Below are positions 44,105-53,044 of a stretch of 64,000 bases of DNA, piece after piece. The notes below the pieces were generated by a model, which was given only the letters and a program-made list of their open reading frames with translations, ran no database searches and was not told the origin of the DNA. The stretch covers positions 70,572 to 134,571 of the forward strand of contig CAWHFY010000014.1 in assembly GCA_963828755.1 (NCBI GenBank), written 5' to 3'. The DNA comes from WHSW01 sp963828755. GTDB taxonomy: Bacteria; Actinomycetota; Thermoleophilia; Solirubrobacterales; 70-9. Position 1 is the stretch's first letter, and every line of letters starts with the position of its first letter. Position numbers and translations under genes: made by a program.

Positions 44105-44782
44105 CTGCGCATCGACGTCTTCACGCTGTTCCCGGAATGGTTCGGGTGGTTCGGTGAGCAGCGCCACGTCCGCAACGCGGTCGAGCTGGGCTCCGAGCTG
44201 CGGCTGTTCAACTACCGCGACACGACCCCGCTGACCGGCGGCCAGGTCGACGACTCGCCCTACGGCGGCGGCGCCGGGATGGTGATGCGCGTCGACGTCG
44301 TCGACGCTGCTCTGCGCGCCGCCTACGGCGACGAGCGACCGCCCGCCCGGGTGATCGTGATGGCGCCCTCGGGCCGCCCGCTCGACGACGCGCTCGCCGG
44401 CGAGCTCGCGGCCGAGGAGCACCTGGCGCTCTTGTGCGGGCGCTACGAGGGCATCGACGAGCGGGTCCGCCGGCACCTGGCCGACGACGCGATCTCGATC
44501 GGGCCCTACGTGCTCGCCGGCGGCGAGCTCGCCGCGATGGTCGTCGCCGACACGGTCCTGCGCAAACTCCCCGGGGCGCTCGGCCACGCGGAGAGCGCGC
44601 TCGAGGAGTCGTTCTCCGAGGCGCTCGGCGGCGCGCCCGAGTATCCGCACTACACGCGGCCGGCCAGCTACCGGGGCTGGGAGGTGCCCGAGGTCCTGCT
44701 CTCGGGCGACCACGCGCGGGTGCGCGAATGGCGGCTGGAGCGCAGCCGCGAGGCCGGTGACGGCGGCTTCGGCGCTGCTTAG
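44105..44782 (+). CDS. trmD: tRNA (guanine37-N1)-methyltransferase TrmD, apparent CTG start
   Basis: 225 residues, SPOUT fold with a deep-trefoil SAM site (DSPYGGGAGM, CGRYEGIDERV, VLAGGELAAMVV). The family N-terminus LRIDVFTLFPEWF begins at CTG 44105, 1 nt after the khpA TGA. No ATG, GTG or TTG exists in frame upstream, so CTG may be the start. Two conserved positions differ: SIGPYVL for the usual SIGDYVL, and ALEESF where E. coli has TEDSF with the catalytic Asp169. Confidence 0.85.
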   Translation: MRIDVFTLFPEWFGWFGEQRHVRNAVELGSELRLFNYRDTTPLTGGQVDDSPYGGGAGMVMRVDVVDAALRAAYGDERPPARVIVMAPSGRPLDDALAGELAAEEHLALLCGRYEGIDERVRRHLADDAISIGPYVLAGGELAAMVVADTVLRKLPGALGHAESALEESFSEALGGAPEYPHYTRPASYRGWEVPEVLLSGDHARVREWRLERSREAGDGGFGAA

Positions 44783-44794
44783 CAGCGAGTTGTC

Positions 44795-44836
44795 TACTAT
44801 CTGACGCCCGCGCGGGGCTCCGGTCCCGCGTTTTTT
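44795..44836 (+). promoter_or_regulatory. Promoter plus terminator-like hairpin in the rplS leader
   Basis: TACTAT (44795-44800) could be a -10 box. Just downstream CGCGGGG (44811-44817) pairs with TCCCGCG (44824-44830) around the loop CTCCGG and is followed by six T (44831-44836). This is the only clear intrinsic-terminator shape seen. It may terminate trmD transcription, or act as an attenuator in the rplS leader if the TACTAT promoter is used. Confidence 0.55.
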
Positions 44837-44888
44837 CCGGCCCTCGGACGACAATCGCGGCCGAGGAGCCGACGCCAGGACAGACTTC

Positions 44889-45533
44889 ATGAGCACGATC
44901 ATCGAGAGCATCGAGCAGCGCCAGCTGAAGAAGGTGCCGCGGTTTGCGGCCGGCGACCGCGTGCGCGTGCACTTCCAGGTGATCGAGGGAACCCGCAAGC
45001 GGACCCAGGTCTTCGAGGGCATCGTCATCGCCCGCCAGGGCAGCGGCGTGCGCGAGACCTTCACCGTCCGCAAGCAGTCGTTCGGGGTCGGGGTCGAGCG
45101 GACCTTCCCTTTGCACTCGCCGAAGATCGAGCAGCTCGAGGTCGTCGCCCGCGGCGCCGTGCGCCGGGCGAAGCTCTACTACCTGCGCGGCCGGGTCGGC
45201 AAGCGCGCCCGCGTCGCCGAGCGCCGCTGGGGGATCGAGGACGACCTCGTCCTCGCGCAGGCGCCGGAGCCGGTCGCGATCGACTCCGAGGGCGCCGCCC
45301 AGGAGGAGGTCGAGCCGATCGAGCCCGCGGAGGGCGCCGACGAGTCCGCGGAGGCGGGCGAGGAGGCTCCGGAGGCCGCCTCCGAGCGGACCGAAGGGCC
45401 CGAGGTAGCGGCCGAGGAAGCCGCTGAGCCGGAGGCGTCGGCGGACGACGCCGCCGCGCCAGAGGCCGCTGAAGAACCAGAGGCCTCCTCAGAATCCGAC
45501 GGCGAGGCCGCGGATTCCGAGGACGCCAGCTGA
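44889..45533 (+). CDS. rplS: 50S ribosomal protein L19 with long acidic C-terminal tail
   Basis: 214 residues. Residues 1-115 are a normal L19 (RFAAGDRVRVHFQVIEG, then VERTFPLHSPKIEQLEVV and AKLYYLRGRVGKRARV). The last ~95 residues are a low-complexity Glu/Ala/Pro tail ending DSEDAS, which ordinary L19 lacks. The tail is in frame and does not run into another gene by frame shift. Its role is unknown. Confidence 0.93.
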   Translation: MSTIIESIEQRQLKKVPRFAAGDRVRVHFQVIEGTRKRTQVFEGIVIARQGSGVRETFTVRKQSFGVGVERTFPLHSPKIEQLEVVARGAVRRAKLYYLRGRVGKRARVAERRWGIEDDLVLAQAPEPVAIDSEGAAQEEVEPIEPAEGADESAEAGEEAPEAASERTEGPEVAAEEAAEPEASADDAAAPEAAEEPEASSESDGEAADSEDAS

Positions 45534-46142
45534 TCCCGAAGCCGACAACCGGACTCGGGGCGGCCGTCGAGCTCGTCATCATCGTCGCGCTCGCGATCGG
45601 TCTCGCGCTCGGCATCCAGGCGTTCGTGGTGAAGCCGTACCAGATCCCCTCCGAGTCGATGGAACCCACCCTCGACGTCGGCCAGCGGGTGCTCGTGAAC
45701 CGGGTGTCGACGCGACTCGGCAGCGACCCGTCGCCCGGTGACGTCGTCGTCTTCCACCCGCCCGCCGGCGCCGCCGACAACAAGTGCGGAGCACCGAAGG
45801 AGCCCGGTCAGCCGTGCCCGGCGCCGACCGACGCGGAGGCCGACGAGAACTTCATCAAGCGCGTCGTCGCCGTGTCCGGGCGACACCCTGTCGATCAAGA
45901 ACGGGATCCCGATCGTCAACGGTGAGCCGTTCACCGGCGACTGGGAAATCCGCCCATGTCGCGGGATCGGCGGCTGCGATTTCCCGAAGCCGATCACCAT
46001 TCCACCCGATCACTACTTCATGATGGGCGACAATCGTGGAGCCAGCGACGACAGCCGCTACTGGGGCCCCGTCCCCCGAGACTGGATCATCGGCGAAGCC
46101 TTCTTCACCTACTGGCCGCCGGACCGGCTCGGCTTCCTCTAA
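45530..46142 (+). CDS. lepB: Signal peptidase I (one frame break, apparent CTG start)
   Basis: Serine-lysine protease that removes signal peptides. N-terminal membrane segment VELVIIVALAIGLALGI, then PSESMEPTL with nucleophile Ser43, FIKRVVAVSG with the general-base Lys, and MGDNRGASDDSRYWGP. The only start upstream of the membrane segment is CTG 45530, overlapping the rplS TGA as CTGA; the next GTG (45626) would delete the anchor. One extra G near 45882 (TCCGGGCGACACC) breaks the frame. Repaired length is about 203 residues. Confidence 0.88.
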
Positions 46143-46143
46143 G

Positions 46144-46863
46144 CAGGCGCCTCAACAGCGGCGCGGGTCGGCTACGCCTGCCAAGCCGTCGGGCGCCGCT
46201 GCGGCGGCCGCGAAACGGCGCCGCCGCCGGGCGGCGAAGCTGTTCAAGTTCGACCGCGAGCTCGGCTGCCGGTACGTCGCCGGCGCCGACGAGGCGGGGC
46301 GCGGATCGCTCGCCGGACCGCTGGTCGCCGCCGGGGTGCTGCTCGACTACGAGCGGCTGAGCATGCGCGACCGCCGCGCGCTCGGCGACCTCGACGACTC
46401 CAAGCAGCGCACCGCTGAGCAGCGCGAGGCGCTCTATCCGATCGTGATCCGCGCCGCGGCCAGGGTCGCGGTGACGATCCGCTGCGTGCGCGGGATCGAC
46501 TCGCGCGGGCTGCACGTGACCAACCTCGAGGCGCTCGCGCGCAGCCTCGAGCGGGTCGCCGTGCCCGGCGCGGCCTGCCTCACTGACGGCTTTCGCGTCC
46601 CCGCATGCCGGGTCGAGCATCGTGCCGTGATCGACGGCGACGCGCGCAGCGCCGCGATCGCCGCCGCGTCGGTGATCGCGAAGGTGACCCGGGACCGGTT
46701 CATGCACCGGATCGCCGCCGAGCATCCCGACTTCGGGTTCGAGGGCAACGTCGGCTACTCGACCCCGGATCACCGTGCCGCGATCATCGAGCACGGGCCG
46801 TCGCCGCTTCACCGCCGCTCGTTCGCCTCGATCGCCTACAGCCAGCTCCGGCTCGCCGAATAG
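46144..46863 (+). CDS. rnhB: Ribonuclease HII (start codon unclear)
   Basis: Cleaves RNA in RNA-DNA hybrids and single ribonucleotides. VAGADEAGRGSLAGPLVAAGV, DLDDSKQRTAEQRE and AAIAAASVIAKVTRDRFM carry the catalytic carboxylates and GRGS motif. No ATG, GTG or TTG lies in frame between the lepB stop and the conserved part; the nearest ATG is 46036, inside lepB. Element B copy B3 occupies the expected start region (46145-46182), so the true start may be CTG 46240 or have been altered. The coordinate given is the first in-frame codon after lepB. Confidence 0.8.
   Translation, partial: QAPQQRRGSATPAKPSGAAAAAAKRRRRRAAKLFKFDRELGCRYVAGADEAGRGSLAGPLVAAGVLLDYERLSMRDRRALGDLDDSKQRTAEQREALYPIVIRAAARVAVTIRCVRGIDSRGLHVTNLEALARSLERVAVPGAACLTDGFRVPACRVEHRAVIDGDARSAAIAAASVIAKVTRDRFMHRIAAEHPDFGFEGNVGYSTPDHRAAIIEHGPSPLHRRSFASIAYSQLRLAE
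46145..46182 (-). repeat. Element B copy B3, between lepB and rnhB
   Basis: Plus strand AGGCGCCTCAACAGCGGCGC then GGGTCGGCTACGCCTGCC; the first 20 bases match the reverse complement of the B2 3' end. In the rnhB frame it is translated QAPQQRRGSATPAKP. Confidence 0.6.
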
Positions 46864-46875
46864 CGAGCCGCAGGA

Positions 46876-47262
46876 CTAGAACGCCGCGCGCAGGTGCTCG
46901 TACTCGACCACCCGGCCGGCGGCATCGAGGCGCAGGCCGACGACGTCGAAGCGCAGCTCGCGGTGGCGGGGCACGTCGTAGCCGCGCTCGCGCAGCCACG
47001 CGGCGGCGAGCCCGCGCAGCTTCGCGCGCTTGCGCGGGCCGACCGCCATCGCGGGAGTCTCGGGCCCGAGCGTCGACCCGGCTCGGCGGGCCTTCACCTC
47101 GACGAACACGAGCGCGTCGCCGTCGATCGCGACGAGGTCGAGCTCGCCGCGAACGCCGCCGGGGCGCTCGTTGCGCGCGACGACCGACCAGCCGTCTCGC
47201 TCGAGCCGTCGCGCGACTTCGTCCTCGGCCGCGCGGCCGAGTTGCTGGCGCGCCGCGGTCAT
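46876..47262 (-). CDS. YraN (UPF0102) nuclease-fold protein
   Basis: 128 residues. GRAAEDEVARRLERDGW at the N-terminus and GELDLVAIDGDALVFVEVKAR, the PD-(D/E)XK-like core of UPF0102. Start ATG 47262 has TAACGT exactly 7 nt upstream on the minus strand, so longer N-terminal extensions are rejected. It lies tail to tail with rnhB and divergent from comM, the usual neighbourhood. Confidence 0.82.
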   Translation of the reverse strand: MTAARQQLGRAAEDEVARRLERDGWSVVARNERPGGVRGELDLVAIDGDALVFVEVKARRAGSTLGPETPAMAVGPRKRAKLRGLAAAWLRERGYDVPRHRELRFDVVGLRLDAAGRVVEYEHLRAAF

Positions 47263-47269
47263 CGCGCGG

Positions 47270-47429
47270 ACGTTAGGCCGGACGGGCGCGCGCGTGGCGC
47301 GCTGAGCGTGCCGAGAGCGTGCCGGATTGCTCACGCCGTGGCGCGGCTTCAAATGGCGGCGCGAGCTTGGTCTCGTCTCGGCACTTTGGGCGCGCCACCC
47401 GCGCGTCGGCGCCGCCTACGTTCGAGGCC
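47270..47429. promoter_or_regulatory. Divergent leaderless promoters of yraN and comM
   Basis: Minus strand TAACGT (47270-47275) is 7 nt before the yraN ATG; plus strand TACGTT (47417-47422) is 7 nt before the comM GTG at 47430. Between them is a ~140-nt GC-rich stretch with an 11-nt direct repeat (GAGCGTGCCGA/G, about 47302-47323) and no gene. Confidence 0.5.
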
Positions 47430-48917
47430 GTGCTCGCCACCGCCCACACCTTCACCGTGCTCGGCGTCGACGCCCGCGAGATCCGGGTCGAGGTCGACGT
47501 GCGCCAGGGCCTGCCGTCGTTCGCGCTCGTCGGGCTGCCGGATACGGCGGTGCGCGAGTCACGCGAGCGAGTGCGGGCGGCGCTCGTCAACTCCGGGTTC
47601 GAATACCCGCAGCGGCGGATCACGGCCAACCTGGCACCGGCCGACCTGCGCAAGGCTGGGCCCGGGTTCGACCTCGCGATCGCCGCCGCGGTGCTCGCCG
47701 CGACCGGGCAACTGCCCGCGACGGCGCTCGACGACGTGGCGCTCGCGGGGGAGCTCGCCCTCGACGGGTCGCTGCGCCCGGTCGCCGGAGCCCTGGCGAT
47801 GGCGGAGCGCGCTGCCGCTGCCGGGCTGCGGGCGATCGTCGTGCCGTCGGGAAACGGCGCCGAGGCGGCGCTGGTCGCCGGCGGGAGGGTGGTCGCGATC
47901 GATCGCCTCGAGCAGCTCGGCGAGCTCGGCGGAGACGCCGAGCCGGCCCCGGAGGCGCCGGCGGTCGGGTCGAATGGCAACGTCACGGCCTTGCCCGACC
48001 TCGCCGACCTGCGAGGTCAGCCCGGGCTACGGCGCGCGCTCGAGGTCGCAGCGGCCGGCGGCCACAGCATGCTGATCACCGGGCCGCCGGGGGCTGGCAA
48101 GTCGATGGCGGCACGGCGGCTGCCCTCGATCCTGCCGGCTCTCGATCGCGGCGAGGCGATCGCGGCCGCCCGGGTCGCGAGCGCCTGCGGCCGGCCGATC
48201 GAGGCGGCGCTCGCCGGGCGGCGACCGTTTCGCGCCCCGCATCACACGATCTCGACCGCGGGGCTGATCGGGGGCGGGAACCCGCCGCGTCCCGGCGAGG
48301 TGACGCTCGCCCACGAGGGGGTGCTCTTCCTGGACGAGCTGCCGGAGTTCGGGCGGCCGGCGCTCGAAGCGCTGCGCCAGCCGCTCGAGGACGGCAGCGT
48401 GCGGATCTCCCGAGCGCAGTACTCGGTCGAGCTGCCGTGCCGATTTCAGCTGATCGCCGCCGCCAACCCATGCCCGTGCGGACGCGGCCAGCGCTCGGGC
48501 GACTGCACCTGCGAGCCGGTTGCCTTGCGGGCCTACGCGGCGAAGCTCTCCGCCGCGCTCGCCGACCGGATCGACATCGCGGCCGTGGTCGAGCAGCCGC
48601 CGCCCGAGTCGTTTGCCGAACCGGGGGAGGGATCGGCGGCGGTCGCCGAACGGGTGCTGGCGGCGCGCGAGCGCCAGCGGGCGCGAAATCCCGCCGGGCG
48701 CCCGAACGCGGAGCTCGCGGCCGCCCAGATCGACATCGACGTCGCGATCGAGGCGCGGCTCGCCGCGGGCTCGCTGAAGCCCGGGCGACTCGGCGGCCGT
48801 GGGCGCGAGCGAACGCTGCGTCTGGCGCGGACGATCGCCGACCTCGACCGCGCGGGGCGGGTCCGGGTCGAGGACGTCGAGGAGGCGCTGTCGCTGCGCC
48901 GCCGCGAGGCGACATGA
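47430..48917 (+). CDS. comM: Mg-chelatase-like AAA ATPase ComM (YifB)
   Basis: 495 residues. N-terminal Lon-like domain (ALVGLPDTAVRESRERV), AAA core with GPPGAGKSMAARRLP, FRAPHHTIS and FLDELPEFGRPALEALRQPLE cut short here, plus a CxC-type zinc region (NPCPCGRGQRSGDCTC). In Gram-negative bacteria ComM is a branch-migration helicase in natural transformation. GTG 47430 is chosen because the -10 box lies 7 nt upstream. Followed by dprA with ATGA overlap. Confidence 0.88.
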   Translation: MLATAHTFTVLGVDAREIRVEVDVRQGLPSFALVGLPDTAVRESRERVRAALVNSGFEYPQRRITANLAPADLRKAGPGFDLAIAAAVLAATGQLPATALDDVALAGELALDGSLRPVAGALAMAERAAAAGLRAIVVPSGNGAEAALVAGGRVVAIDRLEQLGELGGDAEPAPEAPAVGSNGNVTALPDLADLRGQPGLRRALEVAAAGGHSMLITGPPGAGKSMAARRLPSILPALDRGEAIAAARVASACGRPIEAALAGRRPFRAPHHTISTAGLIGGGNPPRPGEVTLAHEGVLFLDELPEFGRPALEALRQPLEDGSVRISRAQYSVELPCRFQLIAAANPCPCGRGQRSGDCTCEPVALRAYAAKLSAALADRIDIAAVVEQPPPESFAEPGEGSAAVAERVLAARERQRARNPAGRPNAELAAAQIDIDVAIEARLAAGSLKPGRLGGRGRERTLRLARTIADLDRAGRVRVEDVEEALSLRRREAT

Positions 48918-49852
48918 GCGGCTCGGACGATCGCGATGGGGTCTGGCGGGTCGCGGCCGCCGACGAGGCCTACCCCGCGGCGCTTCGCGAGCTCGACCGC
49001 GGTGAGCGCCCGACCGTGTTCGGGGTCGGCCATCGGCAGCTCCTCGCGGGGCTCGACCGAGCGCCTGCCGTGACGATCGTCGGCGCCCGTCAGGCGAGCT
49101 CCTATGGGCTGCGGGTCGCGGAGTCGCTGGCGCGCGATCTCGCTCTGGCCGGGATCGCCGTGGTCAGCGGGATGGCCCGGGGAATCGACGCGGCCGCGCA
49201 CCGGGGCGCGCTCGCCGGCGGCGGGATGACGCTCGCCGTGCTCGCCGGCGGGCCGGACATCGCCTACCCGGCGAGCAACCGCGAGCTCTACGCGCGGATC
49301 GTCGAGTGCGGCGCGGCGATCTCCGAGCACCCGCCGGGACGCACCGCCGAGCGGCATCATTTCGCGCAGCGCAACCGGATCATGGCTGCGCTCGGCGCGG
49401 TGACGGTGATCGTCGAGGCGGCGCAGCCGTCCGGCAGCCTGATCACCGCGGACGCCGCGCTGCGCCTGGGGCGCACCGTCGGGTCGGTCCCGGGTCAGCT
49501 CGGGGTCCGAGTCGCCGAGGGCACGAACGACCTGATCAAGGAGGGCGCCCATCTGATCCGCGATGCTCGCGACGTCCTCGACCTCATCTTCGGAGTGGGG
49601 ATGGCGGGGTTCGACCGCGCTGCTCCGGGCGCGGCCCCGGCCCCGCGGGCCGGGCCGCCGCTCGACCGGGGTCTGAGCGAGCTGCTCGAGCTGGTGCGCG
49701 GCGGGGCGGCGACCGTCGACCGGCTCGCGGCCGAGGCGCGGGTCGCGTCGCGGGAGGTCGGGGTCGGGCTTGCCCGGCTCGAGCTGCTCGGCTACGTCGT
49801 GGCCGATCCGCTCGGCGGCTACGCGCCCACCGCGCTGCGCGCGCCCGAATAA
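48914..49852 (+). CDS. dprA: DNA-processing protein DprA
   Basis: 312 residues. Rossmann-like domain with TIVGARQASSYG, SGMARGIDAAAHRGAL and the SGSLITADAA motif, then a C-terminal winged-helix-like DUF1731-type region (LSELLELVRGGAATVDRLAAE). Loads RecA on incoming single-stranded DNA in competent bacteria; also retained in non-competent actinobacteria. Its TAA stop is part of the thiD -10 box. Confidence 0.9.
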   Translation: MSGSDDRDGVWRVAAADEAYPAALRELDRGERPTVFGVGHRQLLAGLDRAPAVTIVGARQASSYGLRVAESLARDLALAGIAVVSGMARGIDAAAHRGALAGGGMTLAVLAGGPDIAYPASNRELYARIVECGAAISEHPPGRTAERHHFAQRNRIMAALGAVTVIVEAAQPSGSLITADAALRLGRTVGSVPGQLGVRVAEGTNDLIKEGAHLIRDARDVLDLIFGVGMAGFDRAAPGAAPAPRAGPPLDRGLSELLELVRGGAATVDRLAAEARVASREVGVGLARLELLGYVVADPLGGYAPTALRAPE

Positions 49853-49862
49853 CCTCAATCGA
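49850..49862 (+). promoter_or_regulatory. Leaderless promoter -10 box for thiD
   Basis: TAACCT at 49850-49855 (its TAA is the dprA stop codon), 7 nt, then GTG 49863. Confidence 0.5.
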
Positions 49863-50684
49863 GTGCCCGCAAAGATCCCGACCTGCCTGTCGATCGCCGG
49901 ATCGGACTCCGGCGGCGGCGCCGGAATCCAGGCCGACCTGAAGGCGTTCGCGCGCTGCGGCGTCCACGGGACGACCGCGATCACGGCGCTCACGGCCCAG
50001 AACACGGTCGGGGTCGAGTTGATCGCCCCGGTCGCCCCCGAGATGATCGTCGCCCAGATCCACGCGGTCGCGGTCGACATCGGCGTCGACGCGGTCAAGG
50101 TCGGGATGCTGGCCGACGAGACGACGATCGACGCGGTGCTCGAAGGCCTCGAGCTGGTCGGCTCGGCCCCGGTCGTGGTCGACCCCGTGATGGTCTCCGA
50201 GAGCGGCGCGACGTTGCTCGACCCGGCGGCGCGGGCGGCGCTGATCGAGCGGGTGCTGCCGCGCGCCGACGTCGTGACCCCCAACGTGCCCGAGGCGCGG
50301 GCGCTCTCGGGGCTCGGGGCCGGGGCCTCGAGCGCCGAGCTCGGCGAGGCGCTGCTGGCGCTCGGCGCGGGCGCCGCGGTGGTCACCGGCGGCCACGCCG
50401 AGGACGGGGCCGACATCCTGGTCGAGCGCTCCGGGACGTTGTCGATCGGCGGGCCTCGGTACCCGGACGGCGCCGCGCACGGCTCCGGTTGCACCCACAG
50501 CTCGGCACTGGCGGCGTTCTTGGCCCGCGGCCACGAGCTCGGCGAGGCCGCCCGCTGGGCCCGGGAGATCGCGGCCGAGGCGGTCGGCAACGGCCTTCGC
50601 GAGCTCGGCGCGGGCGCCGGGCCGGTCGACGTCTTCGGGCTCGCGTCCCGGGCCGCTGGCGGCGAGCGCTCCGCGGGGGCATAA
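49863..50684 (+). CDS. thiD: Hydroxymethylpyrimidine (phosphate) kinase ThiD
   Basis: 273 residues, ribokinase fold. CLSIAGSDSGGGAGIQADLK, KVGMLADETTI, DPVMVSESGATLL and the catalytic HGSGCTHSSALAAFLARG (split: AHGSGCTHSSA). Phosphorylates HMP and HMP-P in thiamine synthesis. No other thi gene is in the window. Confidence 0.92.
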   Translation: MPAKIPTCLSIAGSDSGGGAGIQADLKAFARCGVHGTTAITALTAQNTVGVELIAPVAPEMIVAQIHAVAVDIGVDAVKVGMLADETTIDAVLEGLELVGSAPVVVDPVMVSESGATLLDPAARAALIERVLPRADVVTPNVPEARALSGLGAGASSAELGEALLALGAGAAVVTGGHAEDGADILVERSGTLSIGGPRYPDGAAHGSGCTHSSALAAFLARGHELGEAARWAREIAAEAVGNGLRELGAGAGPVDVFGLASRAAGGERSAGA

Positions 50685-50692
50685 TCGGGTCG

Positions 50693-50935
50693 ATGAAGCT
50701 CGTCCGCATGCAGGCCGGGCACGGCGACCTCTTGCTCGCCGAGGGCGACCCCGAGCTCGCCGCCGACGAGGAGCGCCTGATCGCCGAGTTCCGCCGCCAG
50801 CTCGACCTCGGGATGTGCGCGGCGGTGCCGACCAACGATCGCGGCCAGCGCCGCGCGGAGGTCGTGCGCGAGTTCGATCAGATCCCGCGCGACGCCGAGC
50901 GCGTGATCTTCTTCCCGAGGGCCGCGGGCGGCTGA
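50693..50935 (+). CDS. Small hypothetical protein
   Basis: 80 residues from ATG 50693, acidic to neutral, one predicted alpha/beta unit (MKLVRMQAGHGDLLLAEGDPEL, RAEVVREFDQIPRDAERVIFFP with breaks). No motif recognised. CATAAT lies 7 nt before the ATG. Only 2 nt separate it from the next small gene, so they are co-transcribed. Confidence 0.55.
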   Translation: MKLVRMQAGHGDLLLAEGDPELAADEERLIAEFRRQLDLGMCAAVPTNDRGQRRAEVVREFDQIPRDAERVIFFPRAAGG

Positions 50936-50937
50936 TC

Positions 50938-51321
50938 GTGGACCCCGCCGAGCAGCGAGCGCGTGAGCTTCTGCGGGCGGTGGTCGATGAGCGCGACTAC
51001 GAGGCCTACGAGCAGCTGGGCTACATCTCGGTCGCCGGGCGCAACCCGCGCTACGCGTACCTCGTCTACCCGTACCGGCCGCTGGTCGCCTACGACACCG
51101 AGACCGGCGAGCTGCTCGCCGAGTACTGCGTCGGCTTCGACGACGACGGCGAGCGCCTGCCGCCCGCCGACGACGTGCTCGCCAAGTGGATGACGCTGCG
51201 GGGCAGCGAGTACGACCTGATCGCGGAGGCGAACCTGAACCTGCCCGGCCATCAGGTCGACCCCGGTCACGCGCGCCGCGACATCGCCCGCTTGCGAGAG
51301 CTCGAAACGCGCGCCTCTTAG
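50938..51321 (+). CDS. Small hypothetical protein
   Basis: 127 residues from GTG 50938. Tyr-rich (ERDYEAYEQLGYISV, PRYAYLVYPYRPLVAYD) with a helical C-terminus. Resembles small uncharacterised actinobacterial proteins; no catalytic motif is visible. It forms a pair with the preceding 80-residue protein. Its TAG is part of the ilvD -10 box. Confidence 0.55.
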   Translation: MDPAEQRARELLRAVVDERDYEAYEQLGYISVAGRNPRYAYLVYPYRPLVAYDTETGELLAEYCVGFDDDGERLPPADDVLAKWMTLRGSEYDLIAEANLNLPGHQVDPGHARRDIARLRELETRAS

Positions 51322-51331
51322 ACTGGCGGCG
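51319..51331 (+). promoter_or_regulatory. Leaderless promoter -10 box for ilvD
   Basis: TAGACT at 51319-51324 (its TAG is the preceding stop codon), 7 nt, then ATG 51332. Confidence 0.5.
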
Positions 51332-53027
<1,696 letters not shown>

Positions 53028-53044
53028 GCGGCCGAGCGGCGCCG

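Noticed and set aside
46036..46143. ATG 46036 as the start of rnhB
   Set aside because: It would overlap the lepB C-terminal coding region by over 100 nt and translate it out of frame; conserved RNase HII sequence begins after 46230.
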